The notes under the pieces were generated by a model, which saw only the letters and a list, made by a program, of their open reading frames with translations, had not been told where the DNA came from and ran no database searches. From contig CM020619.1 of the NCBI GenBank assembly GCA_009829735.1, forward strand, positions 25,445,554-25,509,553: a stretch of DNA of 64,000 nt. Reading direction: 5' to 3'. A program made the position numbers and the translations under genes. Shown piece after piece: positions 18,734-31,548 of this stretch. Positions within the stretch are counted from its first letter, which is position 1. The number at the start of each line of letters is the position of its first letter. Source of the DNA: Pyropia yezoensis. Its lineage: Eukaryota; Rhodophyta; Bangiophyceae; Bangiales; Bangiaceae.

Positions 18734-21700
18734 CTACCTACGGCGGAGGTTGTCCCTCCAGCTCTTCCACACACCTTCAGAGCTTGAAAGGTAGTCCATT
18801 TCACCAATCACGTGGAGATGGCTCTGCGCCCGCGACATCATGACGTTCACGCGCCGCCCGTCGGACAAAACGTCGGTGCTCCCGCCGGGTGGCGCCCCAG
18901 GCTCTGACCGCACGAGGGAGAGTATGACACAATCCACAGAAGCGCCTTGGCAGCCATCCACGGTGGACACCCTGACGTCGGCACATGGTCTGCGGGGCAG
19001 CCTCCCGCTCTCTCTCACAGACTGCACCACTTCATTCAGCTTGTTCCGCTGCGCAGTGTACGGGGTGATGAGCATTACCTTCAGCTCAGTAGCCCCGCTG
19101 GACGTCGCCCACGCCAGCAGTAGATCCGTAAGAGCCATCTCGACCATCCGAAGCTCTGCAACGTTAATCAGGCTCTTGTTGTTGTAGGAGGTGGAACCCG
19201 ACTTGTGCGCCCGATTGTCGGCCGGCAGGCGGGAAGTGTCTGTCACTCCCAGCCCTCCGAAGCGAATACGCCGACTCGGATGGTTTAGCCACGCGGGTGT
19301 TCCAAAATCTTCCTCATGGCGGGCCTTGGGCCCGCGCCCGTCCGACCATACGCCAATGTGCCGGTAAACGACTTGTCGGAGGAGGGACCATAACAGCGGC
19401 CGCATGCGGTACTGCACGGAGAGGATGACGTAAGCGGACAGAATTCAGGCGAGCCGCTCAAAAACGCTGGATGTCACCGGCCGTGTCTCGCCTCTGTACT
19501 CCATGCCGGCGCTCGGCCTCGGCTGGGCATTGTCGCCAACAAGGACAATGCCCTTGGTCCGCTCTGCCGGATGACCGTCCTCTTCTTCGTCTCACGAGCC
19601 ACCCGCACGCCCTGCCCGCTTGGCGCGAGCGATGGCGGCGACAGACGCAGGGACGCTCGTTGCCGCACCCTCGTCAATGCTAATGGCGTCAAAGCCTCGA
19701 CCCCCCACGAGCCCCCCCTTCGACGTTGATGTCGTTGTGACAATGACGGACGCGCCGCCCACGATGCGATTGCGGAGCTCCCGTTCCGCACGCTGCTGGC
19801 GACGCAAGGGAGCCTCCAGGGCTTGCTCCGCATCGGCACATTCCTCGAGGAGGTTGTGTGACCCACCTGCGCCCGGCTCTGCACCCTGGGCGCGGAAACG
19901 ATCCACATGACCGCCAAAGTCGGCCACCCGTGCCCTCGGCCCATTCCACTGCGGCTGTCACGGACGGGTTTGCGACAGGAAGGCGCTCGTCCACCACGGC
20001 GTCAATGTGCAATGTCCTGGCACGGTGGCCACCCGGAGGGGGTTCACTCACACGGAGGAGCGTCACGGCATCGGGTTTCGCGACGCCGTGTCGACTGGCT
20101 GCTCCCGACGGAGAGAACAACTCGTGCACTGCATCCAACAGCTCGTCACACGCCGTGTTGGTGCGCGACGTCAGCAGGACCCGCCCGTCTGGCAGGGTCC
20201 CAAGTACCATGTCCACCATGGAGACAATGGCGTGTGTCTTGCCCGTCCCGGGGGGGCCCGTCACCGGATGCACGTCACACTCGTCCGACAACAGCCCCCG
20301 GCGCATGCAATCGACTGCGCGCCACTGGAGCTCGTCCAGGTGGGCGTAGCGTGGAGAAGCACTCTGCAGGGGGGGAGGCCCCGGTGCCGGTACAGGTTCC
20401 ACCTGCTGTCCCCCGTGCGGAGGCGTTGCGTTTGATGGCAAGCGCCCTCCGCATGACTGGCGGAAGAAGGTCCCAGTGGCCGAGGCCACTAAACTCGCGG
20501 CTGTCCGACAGGACACTATGAGACAGGGTGACGACCACATTCGCCGTCTGGCAATGGAGCATCCGCCGCACGTCTGAACGACACACCGCAAACCACCACC
20601 GCCGGGGGGGACCGGATGCGCCACCGTGGCGCGCCGTGCCGGCGTCATCGTCCCGATCATCCAGCCCCGGGCGAGGCGTCTCGTCCACACACCACTGGCC
20701 TGCCCCCGCGGGCGGTGGGCCACCAACCCCCCCGCCGGGTTGCCCCTCCTTGTCCCCACAGCGCCCAATAAACACGGCGTCCACGGGGGTGCTGCACACC
20801 GAACCGATGGGTTCCGGTACCCAAAAGGCACACAAACGACCCGGGGTGGCGTCTGTGGGGTCCACTTGACACTCTCCCCCGCGCTCATTGTGGCGGCGGT
20901 GGTGGAGCCCAGCGGATTCCCCGGTAGGGCCGCCGCCCCCACCGGGGGGACCACCCCGGGGGGCGGGCATACGCACGAGCACGTTGCACATGCGACACGC
21001 CCGCGGGTCGTCCAAGATGGAGCCACCCATCTGCGGCGACGACAGGGTAATGGGCGCGTCGATGCGAGCCACGCCAAAGCGGGAGCACAATGACGATGTG
21101 GTCACGCGCCCGCTGCGTCCGCCGCCGCCGCCATGGCCCATTTTGCTGCCTTCGATGGACTGCGCCACCGCCTCTGTACCGCGGGCGGCGAGCTGGCACA
21201 AGGTGGCGACAACGATGGCCTGCCAGTGGCGCCCAGATCCTCTTGTGCACAACGGGGACGGGCGCAGGTGAATTGGGACACCCTTCCACCCAGACTCGGA
21301 CGTACAGGGCGTCAACTAACCGAGCGCCACCCGGTCACCATCCGCGCCACGCAGTGTGGGAGGACTGGCCTGGCTGGCACCACCCCCCGCCGCCGCCGCC
21401 GCCGCGGGCAGAGGTGCAGCAGTGGGAAACGCGCCCCCTCCACCACCCGGAGAACCGATACAAAGGCCTCCTCCGCCGGCAGTCCAACCTCCAACAACAG
21501 CCGCTCCCGCATCTGCAACTGCAGGCGAAGCGGGAGAGGGCTCCTCCCCCCGAGCCACTGCCGTGCCCACAGCAGCCACCCCCGCCGTGTCGGTTGCTGC
21601 AGCAGTACCAGGTTCAGCAGGTGCACCTCCGCCAACACCCGCGTCGGTCACGGCCGCCGTGCCCGCAGGAGCCCCACCAACGCCAGGAGCACCCACAGCC

Positions 21701-23515
21701 ACAGCATCCACCGCGCCTGTGGCCATACCCGCCGCCGATGGAGCATCGGGAGCAGCAGCGGTATCAGCAACCTCCGGCGTAGAGGGCCCGCCTGGGACGG
21801 CTGCAGTCGCGGAGGAGGTGGCAGCTCCCGTCGCGACGGAGGTGGCAGCACTCCGAGCCACTGCCACACGGGCGGCCGCCCCAGTGGCGGAGGACGTCCG
21901 CCGCTGCCCGACCAGTTGGCCGGCCCGGACCACCCGGGCCACACTGACGACAGTCACATCATCGTTCTCTGCGTCATTCCAGTCATCGTCATGAATGAAC
22001 ACAATGACGTTACAGGGTTCCGCATTGTAGACAAAAGAAACTGCCTGCCCAGCCAACACATTGTCTGGGACCGCCACTGCAGGCAAGTAGCACAAAAACT
22101 CGACTTCGTCCCCCGCGTCGTCGCCAATGGAAAAGGCGTCTGGGCCACCTGGTGGGCTCGCCTTGTCCACACCGGGCGTTCCGGGTGGTGGTCCATCGTT
22201 CTAGGCACCTGAGCCGGCACCCGCTCCAGCGGCAGCTGCTGCACCCGCCCCAGTAGCAGCCGCCGCAACCGCACCTGCGCCGGCGGCAGCTGCTGCTGCA
22301 CCCACACCCGCCTCTGCGTCGTCTGGCACAGCATCCCCGCTCAGTATTTCGTCGATGCGCTGACGTAGTCGTACGACCAGGGGGCTGGCCCGCTTGCCAG
22401 GCCTGGCCGGCGGACAGAGCGCACTCTCCAGCGCGTGGAGGGCCCCGGGTCAGGTCGTACCACCGATTTTTCCGACTCAGGGCCGCAGGCCTAACGGTGA
22501 CGCCAACCAATCTAACGTTGACTGGGCCAACACCCGCCGAGATGCCCACACGCCAACCGCAAGAGGCGTTCGCACCAGGTCTTGGACGGCCGCAAAGTAC
22601 CACCAGTTGTATAGTGACCGGTCCGCCTCCTCGTGCCCGACAAGAACCTCTCAAAGCCACGGGAGTGCCTTCATCCACTCGTTGACAACGGGGGCCCAGT
22701 TTGCCACGTCCATGATGTCGAAGAGTGTGCAGAACTGCTTGTGGTCGGAGAGTAGGATGAGGCACGAGACCAAGACCCTTTGGACGACACCCCGTGTGCC
22801 CGTCACGTCTCGGTCGATGCCCAGCCGCATGAGCAGGTGCAAGACACAGGCGAGCGCTCCGCTCGCCCACAGGTTAACCGACTCGCCGGGTGAGTCCGCA
22901 GGCGGGCGCCCCGCGCCCACGTCCGCCAACACTTGCCGGATGCTCCGCGCAAACGCCGTACATACGGCAAACTGCTGCAGGGGGACACCTTTCCAGGCAC
23001 GATCTTCCCCGCGAGCGCGCACAGAGACGTCCAGCAAGTGCAGGGCGTTTTCGATGACGCGCAGGGCGTCAAAAGGCCGTTGGGGGCCACTCGACGACAG
23101 ACCCGGGGCGGGAGCGCTGGTGGTCTCGCGGGCGGACACAGCGCGCCCCCCCTCATCCGACGGGACGGGTGCACACCCATCCAACAGGTCCGTGATGGAC
23201 CACGAATCATACCCACCGCCCCCCCGCTCACCCACACCGGACAGGCAGCGGATGACCTGCCGGGCGGCCCGTCGGAAGTGTGAACTGGGGGCTACCAGCC
23301 ACCCATCACCAGTGTTTGAAGCTGTCACACTCGCAAGACGTGAAAACAGGGCCGCAGCCGGCGCGACAGCAGTAGCAGCACCCAGAGAGCCAAGGACGAA
23401 AACAGCAACGCCGTCATGTCGCATATGGCGGTTTTCCACACGTCGGCCTCTCTAAAGGCGATGAAGAAGCTTGTCGGCAAAATTGCCAACGACCCGGGCA
23501 TGGACATCAACAGGG
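18734..23515 (-). pseudogene. SEN1/UPF1-like superfamily 1 helicase, C-terminal part
   Basis: Helicase motifs in order on the minus strand: motif I GPPGTGKT (20235-20262), motif II FDAISIDEGAA (19654-19690), motif III LVGDNAQPRPS followed by SSVFERLA, then SVQYRMRP (near 19417), motif V STVDGCQGASVDCVILS and motif VI RRVNVMMSRAQSHLHVIG. This is the SEN1/UPF1 set of RNA/DNA helicases. Upstream is a helical region with NWWYFAAVQDLVRTPL, similar to the SEN1 N-terminal region. The frame is interrupted by TGA at 22651, 22477, 22450, 19592 and 19445, by TAG at 22201 and 21316, and shifts near 23350, 20440 and 19940. Some may be introns, but several stops fall inside conserved blocks. At 23515 it meets element 3 and resumes at 34315. 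Confidence 0.75.
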
Positions 23516-23878
23516 TGTAGCACAATAGGCATCCGTCGCACGTCCACTCTCAGGGAACACTCACCAAGGGGGATCGGCACCAACGTCACCGGGAGGCCAA
23601 GGTTGCTGTCCTTGGAGCGCAAGCCACGGGACCAAGATGGGAGCCCAAATGGGAGGGGTTTGTTGTTCTACCTTGGCCGGCGGTGGATTCGCCGCCGGCC
23701 CCCTCGTTATAAACCCTCGGAGACACTACTAACTACCCTCCACCCCAAGATGCAAGTCCCTCTGGTCATACGTAACTTATAGATACCGCGACCAGTCCGG
23801 ACTCTCAAATTGAAAGCCAAGGATTAGAAGTAGCCCCCCTAATAATAGGGTCACAATCCGGACAACCATATTGCTACA
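23516..23878 (-). repeat. 3' LTR of element 3
   Basis: 363 bp, plus strand TGTAGCACAATAGG...ATTGCTACA. TATAAA at 23708-23713 on the plus strand faces the antisense ORF; a minus-strand CTATAAG lies near 23774-23780 in the gag-pol direction. Confidence 0.95.
23708..23713 (+). promoter_or_regulatory. Candidate TATA box for antisense transcript, element 3
   Basis: TATAAA within GTTATAAACCCTCGG on the plus strand, about 750 bp before the antisense ATG at 24465. The right LTR has the same box at 34144-34149. Confidence 0.4.
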
Positions 23879-24464
23879 TATCCCCCCCTTAGATTCGGCC
23901 CGTCCTCGGGTCGAGTTGCATTCAGGTTACCGAATGTAAGTGGGTCGCGTGACCGTTTACCAGTCGGGTGGGGCTTTGCGCCCCGTCGCGACAGACACCC
24001 CTTTTCGAGGTTGTCTGAGGGGGGTGCCCCCCTTTGTGTGGTACACACACGATCCGTTTTCCGGACCGTTAAATTCCCGATGCGGGTGTTTGTTCACGAC
24101 CCCCCTTTCCGAGGGGTGGTGCAAGCGGATCCGCCACCAGGTGCCTGGTGGTAGGGGGGCCCCTCTCGTGTGGACGATTGAGTGGGGGGCGGGGGCTGCC
24201 CGCGTTGCGTGGGGGCGGTTGGGGGTGACCCCCCTTGCTGACCCCGTGTGTGGGTGTGGCCATGTCCCGCCCAGGTGCCTGGGTGGAGCGCGTTTGTAGC
24301 CCCGTGGGGCGCGGGTCGACCCGCGTTCTTGTGGCGCTTCTCGTGGCCGTTTGTGGTCATAAGCGCGGGTGCCCGCGCTTCCCTGGCTCGTCCCGGTTAT
24401 CCCACCGTACCGGGTCGTAGCCGTCGACGGCTTGTGGGCGCGGGGGACTCTGCCACCCGTTATC

Positions 24465-26807
24465 ATGTCCTATCCCCAGGTGCTTGGGGAGGAGGAGGAC
24501 CTCCTGATCGGGGAGGAGATGGAGGACGACGCGCCTGTCGGTCCTGACGCCGCGCGTTACGGGGCGAGATCGTCTGAAGACGACGCGCCTGCGGTGTCCG
24601 TCCGTCTGTCGGTCGGAGGACTGTCGTCCGTGTGCAGTGGCACGACGGTGCCGTCGGCCGGAGGTCAACCCGGCGGTCAACCGCGCGTGGCGGCTTCTAC
24701 CCCCTCTCTGCCGGCTGCCCGGATGGAGCCTGGTGCCGGTGCCGGCTCACCGCAGCTACCCCAACATGGTGCGCCCTGCGGCGGAGGTGGCGATCCGCAG
24801 CCGACTCCGGCTGGTCAAGGTGGTCCGGGAGTCCGGACGGTCCATCCTCAACGCGACCCCGACGTTGACGCGGGTGGTGGTGGTGGCGCGACACCCGGGG
24901 TGGCCGGTCAAGACGGTGCGGGTGCCCGCACGGCTGGTGTTCAGGCTCCTGAGGCTGTCCAAGTGCCTCCCCCTTCCGAGGCGGGGGCGACGTCGACGGG
25001 TGGGGGCGGCGCCGATACCCTACCCGCGGTGCCGCGGGCGTCGAGCGGTCACGACGCTCCTTCTCCCATGGCGGTTGACACCGGGAGCTACTCCGAGCGG
25101 GTGCCCGCCCTTCTTCTTCCTCCTCGGCCGCGCGAGCCTCCGGCGCCGGCCCCTCTTTCGGTGGTGCGTCCCCCGGCGCCCCCGATTCTTCCTGGTCCTG
25201 CCCGGGCTGTCCCGTTGAGTGGCGGCGTCGCCGTGGCGGCGGGTCAACCCGCCATGTCGATGTCCGACTTGGTGGCCCGGGTTCGGGGCCTGTCTGTGCA
25301 AGAGTCCATGGAGTCCGATGGGCGGATGCGGGTGGACTTCCACCTGCCCCATCCCCGTGGAGAGTCCTTCCGGCGCGTCAAGGTGGACCCGAGTTGGGAG
25401 CGGGAGTTAGTGCGGCTGGTCAACCAGCCGAACGCGGTGCGAGTGGAGCACCATTGGATCCTGAGTCAGCCGGACGACCGGCATGCGCAGCTCTGGCGCA
25501 CTCGGGTGGGACGGGGTGAGGTCTACCTCGACCCCAACTTCGGGGTATGCGACCTGATTGCCCCCGCGCTGCCGCGGGAGATTGACTACCCGGCTAGTGC
25601 TCGGGGGATTGCTGCGGCGGCGGAGCCGGTTGCGCTTGGCGAGACGGTGGGCAGTACCGGTCGGTATCCCGACTTCGCCTATTACCCGGGGGTACCCCCG
25701 TATCTGTCGTTGACAGCTCCCTACCCGCCTATGGCGGGGTTGAAGTCGGCGTCGAGCTGGCGACGTAACCATGGTGTCATGGCGGATGCGTTCCGCACGG
25801 ATATAACGTGTGCGTTGCAGACCGGCAACGGTCGTGCGCCGGTATACACTCCCGTGCGTCCGCCTCTGTGGCAGGAGGGGTGGGAACCCGCCCCTGCTTT
25901 CCGGTTTGACACCGGCTCCTGTCTCCGATACTTCGGAAGTGTGTTGGCCTCCCGTCCGGTCCACCCGTTGCAGGGTACCTTCACCCTTGAGGTTACCCTC
26001 GGGCAGGCTTCCTCCTTCTTGCTGTCCGTCCGCCGGCAGGGACGCCTGTTTCATCTTCCGACGGGTGTCCGTCGGCACATCGCGTAGTTGGGCGTGGACC
26101 TGATAGCTGCCAAGACCGGGTTGGCTCGGGAGTTCGAGGCCCTGCTGGCTGTTCACGATGCCGTGAACTGGGCTGGGGTGTTGGCCCTTCCCCAGTACCA
26201 GGACCCGCAGGCTGGGGCTTCCCCCTTGCCTCGTCACTCGTTGCGTATCCGGCGTACTCAGCCGGGTGAGCCCAGTTGCCATGGGTGGGCATCCACCGAG
26301 GCTGTTCCTGACCTGGGTATTCCCATGGTTGTCCATGACCCTCTTCAGGTCCTTGCCCCGTGGTTCGGTAACCCGATACCGGCGGCGGTTGGCCGTCGTC
26401 CCCGAGAGTGGGGCTCTGCGGGTGGGGAGCGTGAGGTGTCCCGTCGTCGGGCGGAGTCCCGCCGGGGTTACGGTGGAGCCCCATCGGTAGGGTCCTACTG
26501 GGCCTCGTATCAGGTGCCACCGGCTCCGGTGGTAGCCGTGTCGGCTCCTGTGGCTCCTCTGGCTGCGCCAGTGTCACCTCCCGCCCCTGTCCTGCATGAC
26601 GGGGGTCCCCGTCTCTGGTATGAGGGCGTCGACGCCCTTGTTGCCCGTGCAATGCGGCAGGGTCTCTCTGTTAGCTGGGGGGATATCCCCCCAGGTGCTG
26701 CGCTGGTTGGGTCAGCGCGTTGCTTCGGTGGTGTGCTGGACCGCCTCCAGAGAGCTCTGGAGGACGTGGAGGCTGGTCGCAGCACCCTCGTTCAGCTATG
26801 CACCTAG
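24465..26807 (+). CDS. Antisense accessory ORF of element 3 (unknown function), one internal TAG
   Basis: On the strand opposite gag-pol. First ATG at 24465 (MSYPQVLGEEEDLL). Acidic start, long Pro/Ala/Gly-rich disordered region, then a globular region (MRVDFHLPHPRGESFRR, WILSQPDDRHAQLWRTRV, GTFTLEVTLGQASSFLLSV) up to a TAG at 26085-26087. The same frame continues 240 codons (LGVDLIAAKTGLAREFEALL to LVQLCT, stop 26805-26807). A related fragment in element 4 has GAG (Glu) exactly where this copy has TAG, so the ancestral protein was about 780 residues and the TAG is a nonsense change or readthrough site. No known domain recognised. A weak resemblance to the element 2 ORF C-terminus (small residue-rich segment then VLDR/VVDR) is suggestive only. 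Confidence 0.65.
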
Positions 26808-27367
26808 GTAACTCGGGTGATTGACCGTCGTGATATTGCCGACCGGTGGAGCACGGAGAAATACGCGCTTACGCGTGAGTGGCCTCCCTCGGGCAGTGGG
26901 TCTACCCACTGAGGAGGGCTATTGTTTGTGAGGGAGAGGGCCCCGGTAACCCTTATGGTGGCCGGGTAGTAGTGAGTATAAACTCATTCCCCGCTGGGGC
27001 GTTTGCCTGATACCATGCCTGCCATTGGGGAGTACCCCTTCTAGCTCAGTGGTGCCTTGCCTTCCGTCCAACTTCTTCCGGTTGGTTCATGCTTGGGGAG
27101 GTCATCCTTCCTTACTTTGTGTCTTGGCTTGGGGAGGTCATCCTCCCGTGTAAGCCCCCTAGTTACTTCGATATTATTGAAGTTAGCCTTTACCTTTAAG
27201 TTAACTTATTAAGGTTCGGGTTTTGCTTAGTTACCTAAGCTTGGTTCGACTTAGAAACCTAAGTCTGAATTGACTTCGAACCCTAAGTCTGCCGTAACCA
27301 CGTCACACCCTACTTAGTAGGTATAAGCCTCACCCCCCAACAGCCGAAGTCGGTGTCGGTTGGGTTG
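26808..27367. other. Convergent spacer of element 3
   Basis: About 560 bp between the antisense ORF stop and the pol stop. It is less GC-rich, with a duplicated phrase CTTGGGGAGGTCATCCT (27092 and 27129 regions) and short related repeats ending CCTAAGTCTG. No gene seen; may hold polyadenylation signals for both strands. Confidence 0.6.
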
Positions 27368-30300
27368 TTACAGTAGGCGTCGTCGCCTTATGTAAGGCAT
27401 GAGGAGTTGGCGGGGTATATTTGCCGCCTGTTCCCAGGTGGGTGAGTCGTATCCAACCCACATAACCTTGACGTACCAGGGTCCTGGTAGGTCCGGGTCG
27501 GTGTGTCCGACCACGCTCTCTACTTGGTATGGAATCCCATCCGGTCCCACCGGGTCATCTGACCGGTGGGTTGTAAGAGCTTCATGTAGCAACCCAGCCG
27601 GTACCGGCTGAGGCTGTTCCGGCTTCGGAGCAGGTGTGACATCATTCACACTGATGCGTTGGATCTCCGTATCGGAGTGTAAGATAACAGAGTGGTCATC
27701 TCTGTGGAGAATCTGGTACAGTCCCTTGACCGGTTGCATGAGCTTGTTCTCCCGGAACTTCTGGTGTCTGATATAGACCCAGTCACCTGTTACCAGGGTT
27801 GCGTTGCGCACCCGTAGCCGGGCGTCGAAGTTCTTTTTATGTCGAAGTTGTGTTCTGTCAAGGGCACCCTTGAGCTTCGGTACCATCCACGATAGCTTGG
27901 CCAACCAAGCTAGGTGGATGCGTTCGGCCGGTCGGCCCTTCGGTGTATCATAAAGAGTGCACCTGCCGGGTGGCAGCGTCAGGTTACCGACGCCTAGTGG
28001 CATGACCCACTCCAGCGGAGCGATGTTTGTGCTCCGATGTGGCCTGGCATTGTATGCCAGGGTGAGTACGGACAGAAGCCTGTCCCAAGTGTTCGTGTGC
28101 TCGGCCACGTAGCACTGTAGCATCTTGACGATGGTGCGGTTGAACCGCTCCACCTGCCCGTTGGCTTGCGGGTGGTAGTCGGATGCCCGACGTGGTTCGA
28201 TGCCGAACATGCCCAGGACCTTAGTGCAGAATGCTGACGTAAGGTTTGCTCCGTTGTCGGAGAGGAGTTGCTTCATGACTCCGTATGCACTGATCCAGTG
28301 GTCAACCACTGCGTTCATGATGGTATATGCCGTATCATTCGGGATGGCTGCCGCTCGTGACAGCTTAGTGAAGCGGTCAGACATGACCAGGATGTACCTG
28401 TTTCCTTCTTCCGTTACCGGAAGTGGCCCGAGTATGTCGATAGCGACTTGCTCGTTGGGCCCATCGGGTGGGAATAGCTTCATGGCAGATGCCTGCCTAT
28501 GTAGACTCATGCGGTTACGTGCACAGGGGTGGCATCCCCTTACGTGGTCGACCACGTCGACGGCCATTGCTGGCCAGTAGAAGAACCTTCGCATTGCTGC
28601 GAACATACGGGAACCCCCCGGGTGTCCGGCTGTGGGGTTCTCGTGTTCTCGTTCCATGACGGCTTGCCGTAAGGACACGGGAACCACGACTTGATGTCGT
28701 CCATCGGCGGGTGCCCGCCGGTATATGAGTCCGTCTTCGTTCTCGGAGAAGATGCCGGCCGTGCCGGCTAGGAGGTTAGCACGATGACGTTTACAGTCAT
28801 CGTCATTGGCCTGTGCCTCGCGGAAGTCCGCGAGGGTCAATGGGCACGCAAGGTGTGCCATGGTATGGTCAACCATACCTTGGGTAGCGTTACCCACCAT
28901 GCAGACCGGTACCACCGGGATGTCCTCGTCCACCGGGCGGGTGTCCCCGCTCGGTGTGTCAAGTCGAGACAATGCGTCTCCGAGATGGTGGGTTGACCCA
29001 GCCTTATACACGGTGCGGTAGTCGTGCTCCGCCATCTTCAGCCTCCATCGGGCTAGTCTCCCATGGCTATCGGAATCCTTGTCACCAAGGTTGAGGAGCC
29101 ATCGTAGGGGTTCGTGGTCGGACCTCACGATGAACCTAGAGCCCTCCAGGTATGGACGGAGCAGTTGCACTGCCCATATAACTCCGAGGCACTCACGCTC
29201 GGTGGCACTATAGTTACGCTCAGCCGGGTTGAGTGTCCGGCTGAAGTACCCTACCGGACGTAGGTCCGGGATAGCGTTATCGGAACCGATCAACGTCTCT
29301 CCCTGTAACAGGGTGCATCCCACTTGTGTATCGCACGCATCGACATCGATGACGGAGGTACCCCGTCTGTGCGGTAACGCAAGGACGGGTGGGGATAGTA
29401 GGGCTCGCTTCAGCGACTCGAATGCCTTCTCTTCGCTAGGCGAAGGGGGTTGGAGTACATTGGGCAAGGTACTGCTCGTAAGAACCGTTAACGGTTCAGC
29501 TATCCTAGGGAAGTCCTTGACGAACCCTCGGTATACGTTGCACATTCCCAGGAAGCTCTTGAGCTGTGTCTGGGTGTTAGGGAACCGGGCATCCCGGAGT
29601 GCCCGGGTATTGGCTTCGAGTACCCCTAGTTTACCAGGGGTTATCTGGTGGCCCAGATACTCGACCGTCTGTTGGAAGAAGGCGCACTTCTTCAGACGCA
29701 GGGTTACCCCGGCGTTACGCAAGAGGGTGAGTACCTCGTCCACATGTTGCACATGGTCATCCATGTTACGCGAGAAGACGATGACGTCATCGAGGTACAC
29801 TAAGCAGTTACGCCACTTCACCCCCGACAGTATAATGTCGATAGCCCGCTGGAATGTAGCGGGGGCGTTGGACAATCCGAAGGGCATCCTTAGGATCTCG
29901 TACACTCCACTGTGACAGACGAATGCCGTCTTGGGGATATCCTCGTCCGCCACCGGGATCTGCCAGTATCCGGCATTGCAGTCGATGGTGGTAAACACCG
30001 TAGCTTCCCCCAGGGAGTCGATGCATTCATCCATCCTTGGTAAAGGGTATGAATCCTTCTTGGTAACCAAGTTAAGGCGTCGATAATCGATGCAAAACCG
30101 AGGGGTTTGATCCTTCTTCGGTACGATAACGACTGGGGCACCCCACTCCGACATCGAAGGTCGTATCACCTTCGCTTCACTCATCCTCTTCACTTCTCCA
30201 TCAACGATCTCTCGTTGCATAGGCCCCGCTCGGTGCGGTTGTGACCGGGCGGGTCGTGCGCCTGGTACCAGGTCTATACAATGTTGGGTTGCCCCAATGG

Positions 30301-31548
30301 TACCCAAGGCCCCGCTTGTCCACATGACGTCATGCTTCCTTAGCATCCGTCGTACCCCTTCGGCAACCGAAGGGGGAAGGTGGTCGAGGTCAGCCTCGGC
30401 CAGGGCCTTCAGTGCTTCTTGGTCCTTTGGCGGCATGTCCGCCGGAGCCGCCGATGGGCTAGGCTTCCCGTCATCGGGTTGCTGTCGCTCGGTGGTCTCG
30501 GCCGCCGCCAGCACCTCAAGTGGTTCCACTTGACCTTCCTTGTCAGGGGTAAGGATATCTCCTTCGTAGAGCTCGGCAATCCCGAGGATAGTTCCCTTCG
30601 GGAGGGTGACTGCCTTACGGCGATAGTTCGCCATCACTAGGAGGGACGACCCTCCTGCTGGGAGGTCTATGAGACCGTTGGCCATGGTCAACCCATGGCG
30701 CTTGTACGTCCGCAGGTTGGACTTGACTCTGCAGATGCCTGCGAGGTCACCGTTAACCGGGAGGACTGTCTCCGACAACGGCTCAAAGCGAGTTCGCTTG
30801 GCCAACCGAAGTGTCTTCGGCTCGACGCTTGCGTACGCCTCAGCCACGTTAACGTGGCTCCCATGTAGCGTCGGGTCCCTGACGATAGCCGTATGTCCTC
30901 GCTTCGTTCCGTCGGCTTCTTGAAGCTCGACGGTCCTCCGGCCTGGCCGGATTGCATCAACGTGAACGTTGATGAAGGTGCATCCCAAGATGCAGGGCAC
31001 CGATAGGGTCTCACACACCAGGAAGTCGACTTCCGTGGTGAGTTCCCCGATGGTAACCCGCAGCGACATCGCTGCGGTCGTACGAATGAGGCGACCATTC
31101 GCATCCTTGATGGTGGGTACCCGAGTTACTCTGACTCGCGGAAGCCACTTGTCCGGGAGGGTGTCCTTCCGGATAAGGTTGGGTCCAGCCCCTGTATCCA
31201 GTACAGGGTAGTACGATCGTGTCGACTGGGGGTCAACCCCCAGTGTAGCTGATACCTTGAAGTTCTCCAAGGTGAACAGTACGTGGCCTACACCGATATC
31301 CGGTGTAGCTCGGGCATCCTGAACAGGGCCCGTGTCTGGTTCCATGTGACGGGGCTTCCCGACCTCTCCTCCCAACCTTGGAGGTTGGTCATCAATCCCC
31401 TGGCGCCGTGTCGTCGGGGCCGGAAGATGTACCCGGGGGTTGATGCGGCGTCGGCTCAACCGCGCTCTCCGTGGGGCCTTCCCCGCGGTACTCCGGGGTG
31501 GCTTGCTTGGGTTACCCCAGCGCCCCCCGGTCATCCTTCCTCTTACTC
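27368..31548 (-). CDS. pol: Pol polyprotein of element 3 (protease, RT, RNase H, integrase, chromodomain)
   Basis: Intact frame of nearly 1390 codons, in the -1 frame relative to gag. It can be entered by slippage at 31549-31555, or from an ATG at 31534, eight bases after the gag stop. Numbering from that ATG: protease DTGAG at about 113; reverse transcriptase with FCIDYRRLN, FGLSNAPATFQRAID and YLDD at about 580; RNase H with DVDACDTQVG, TERECLGVIW and SDHEPLRWLL; integrase HHCC finger (HENPTAGHPGG, CHPCARNR) and DDE core (DILGPLPV, LSDNGAN near 1095, NGQVERFNRT); C-terminal chromodomain (ESVVGH..WYVKVMWVGYDSPTWEQ) ending IRRRRLL. All catalytic residues I can see are present, so this copy could be functional. 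Confidence 0.95.

Noticed and set aside
4542..22653. Nuclear genetic code with UGA as sense
   Set aside because: TAG stops also occur in the same decaying frames, and other apparent genes (NTPase at 49286, four-exon gene at 44025) end in TGA.
31534..31536. Pol of element 3 starting only by reinitiation at this ATG
   Set aside because: Element 2 has no equivalent ATG next to its gag stop, whereas all three elements have a slippery heptamer, so frameshifting is favoured.
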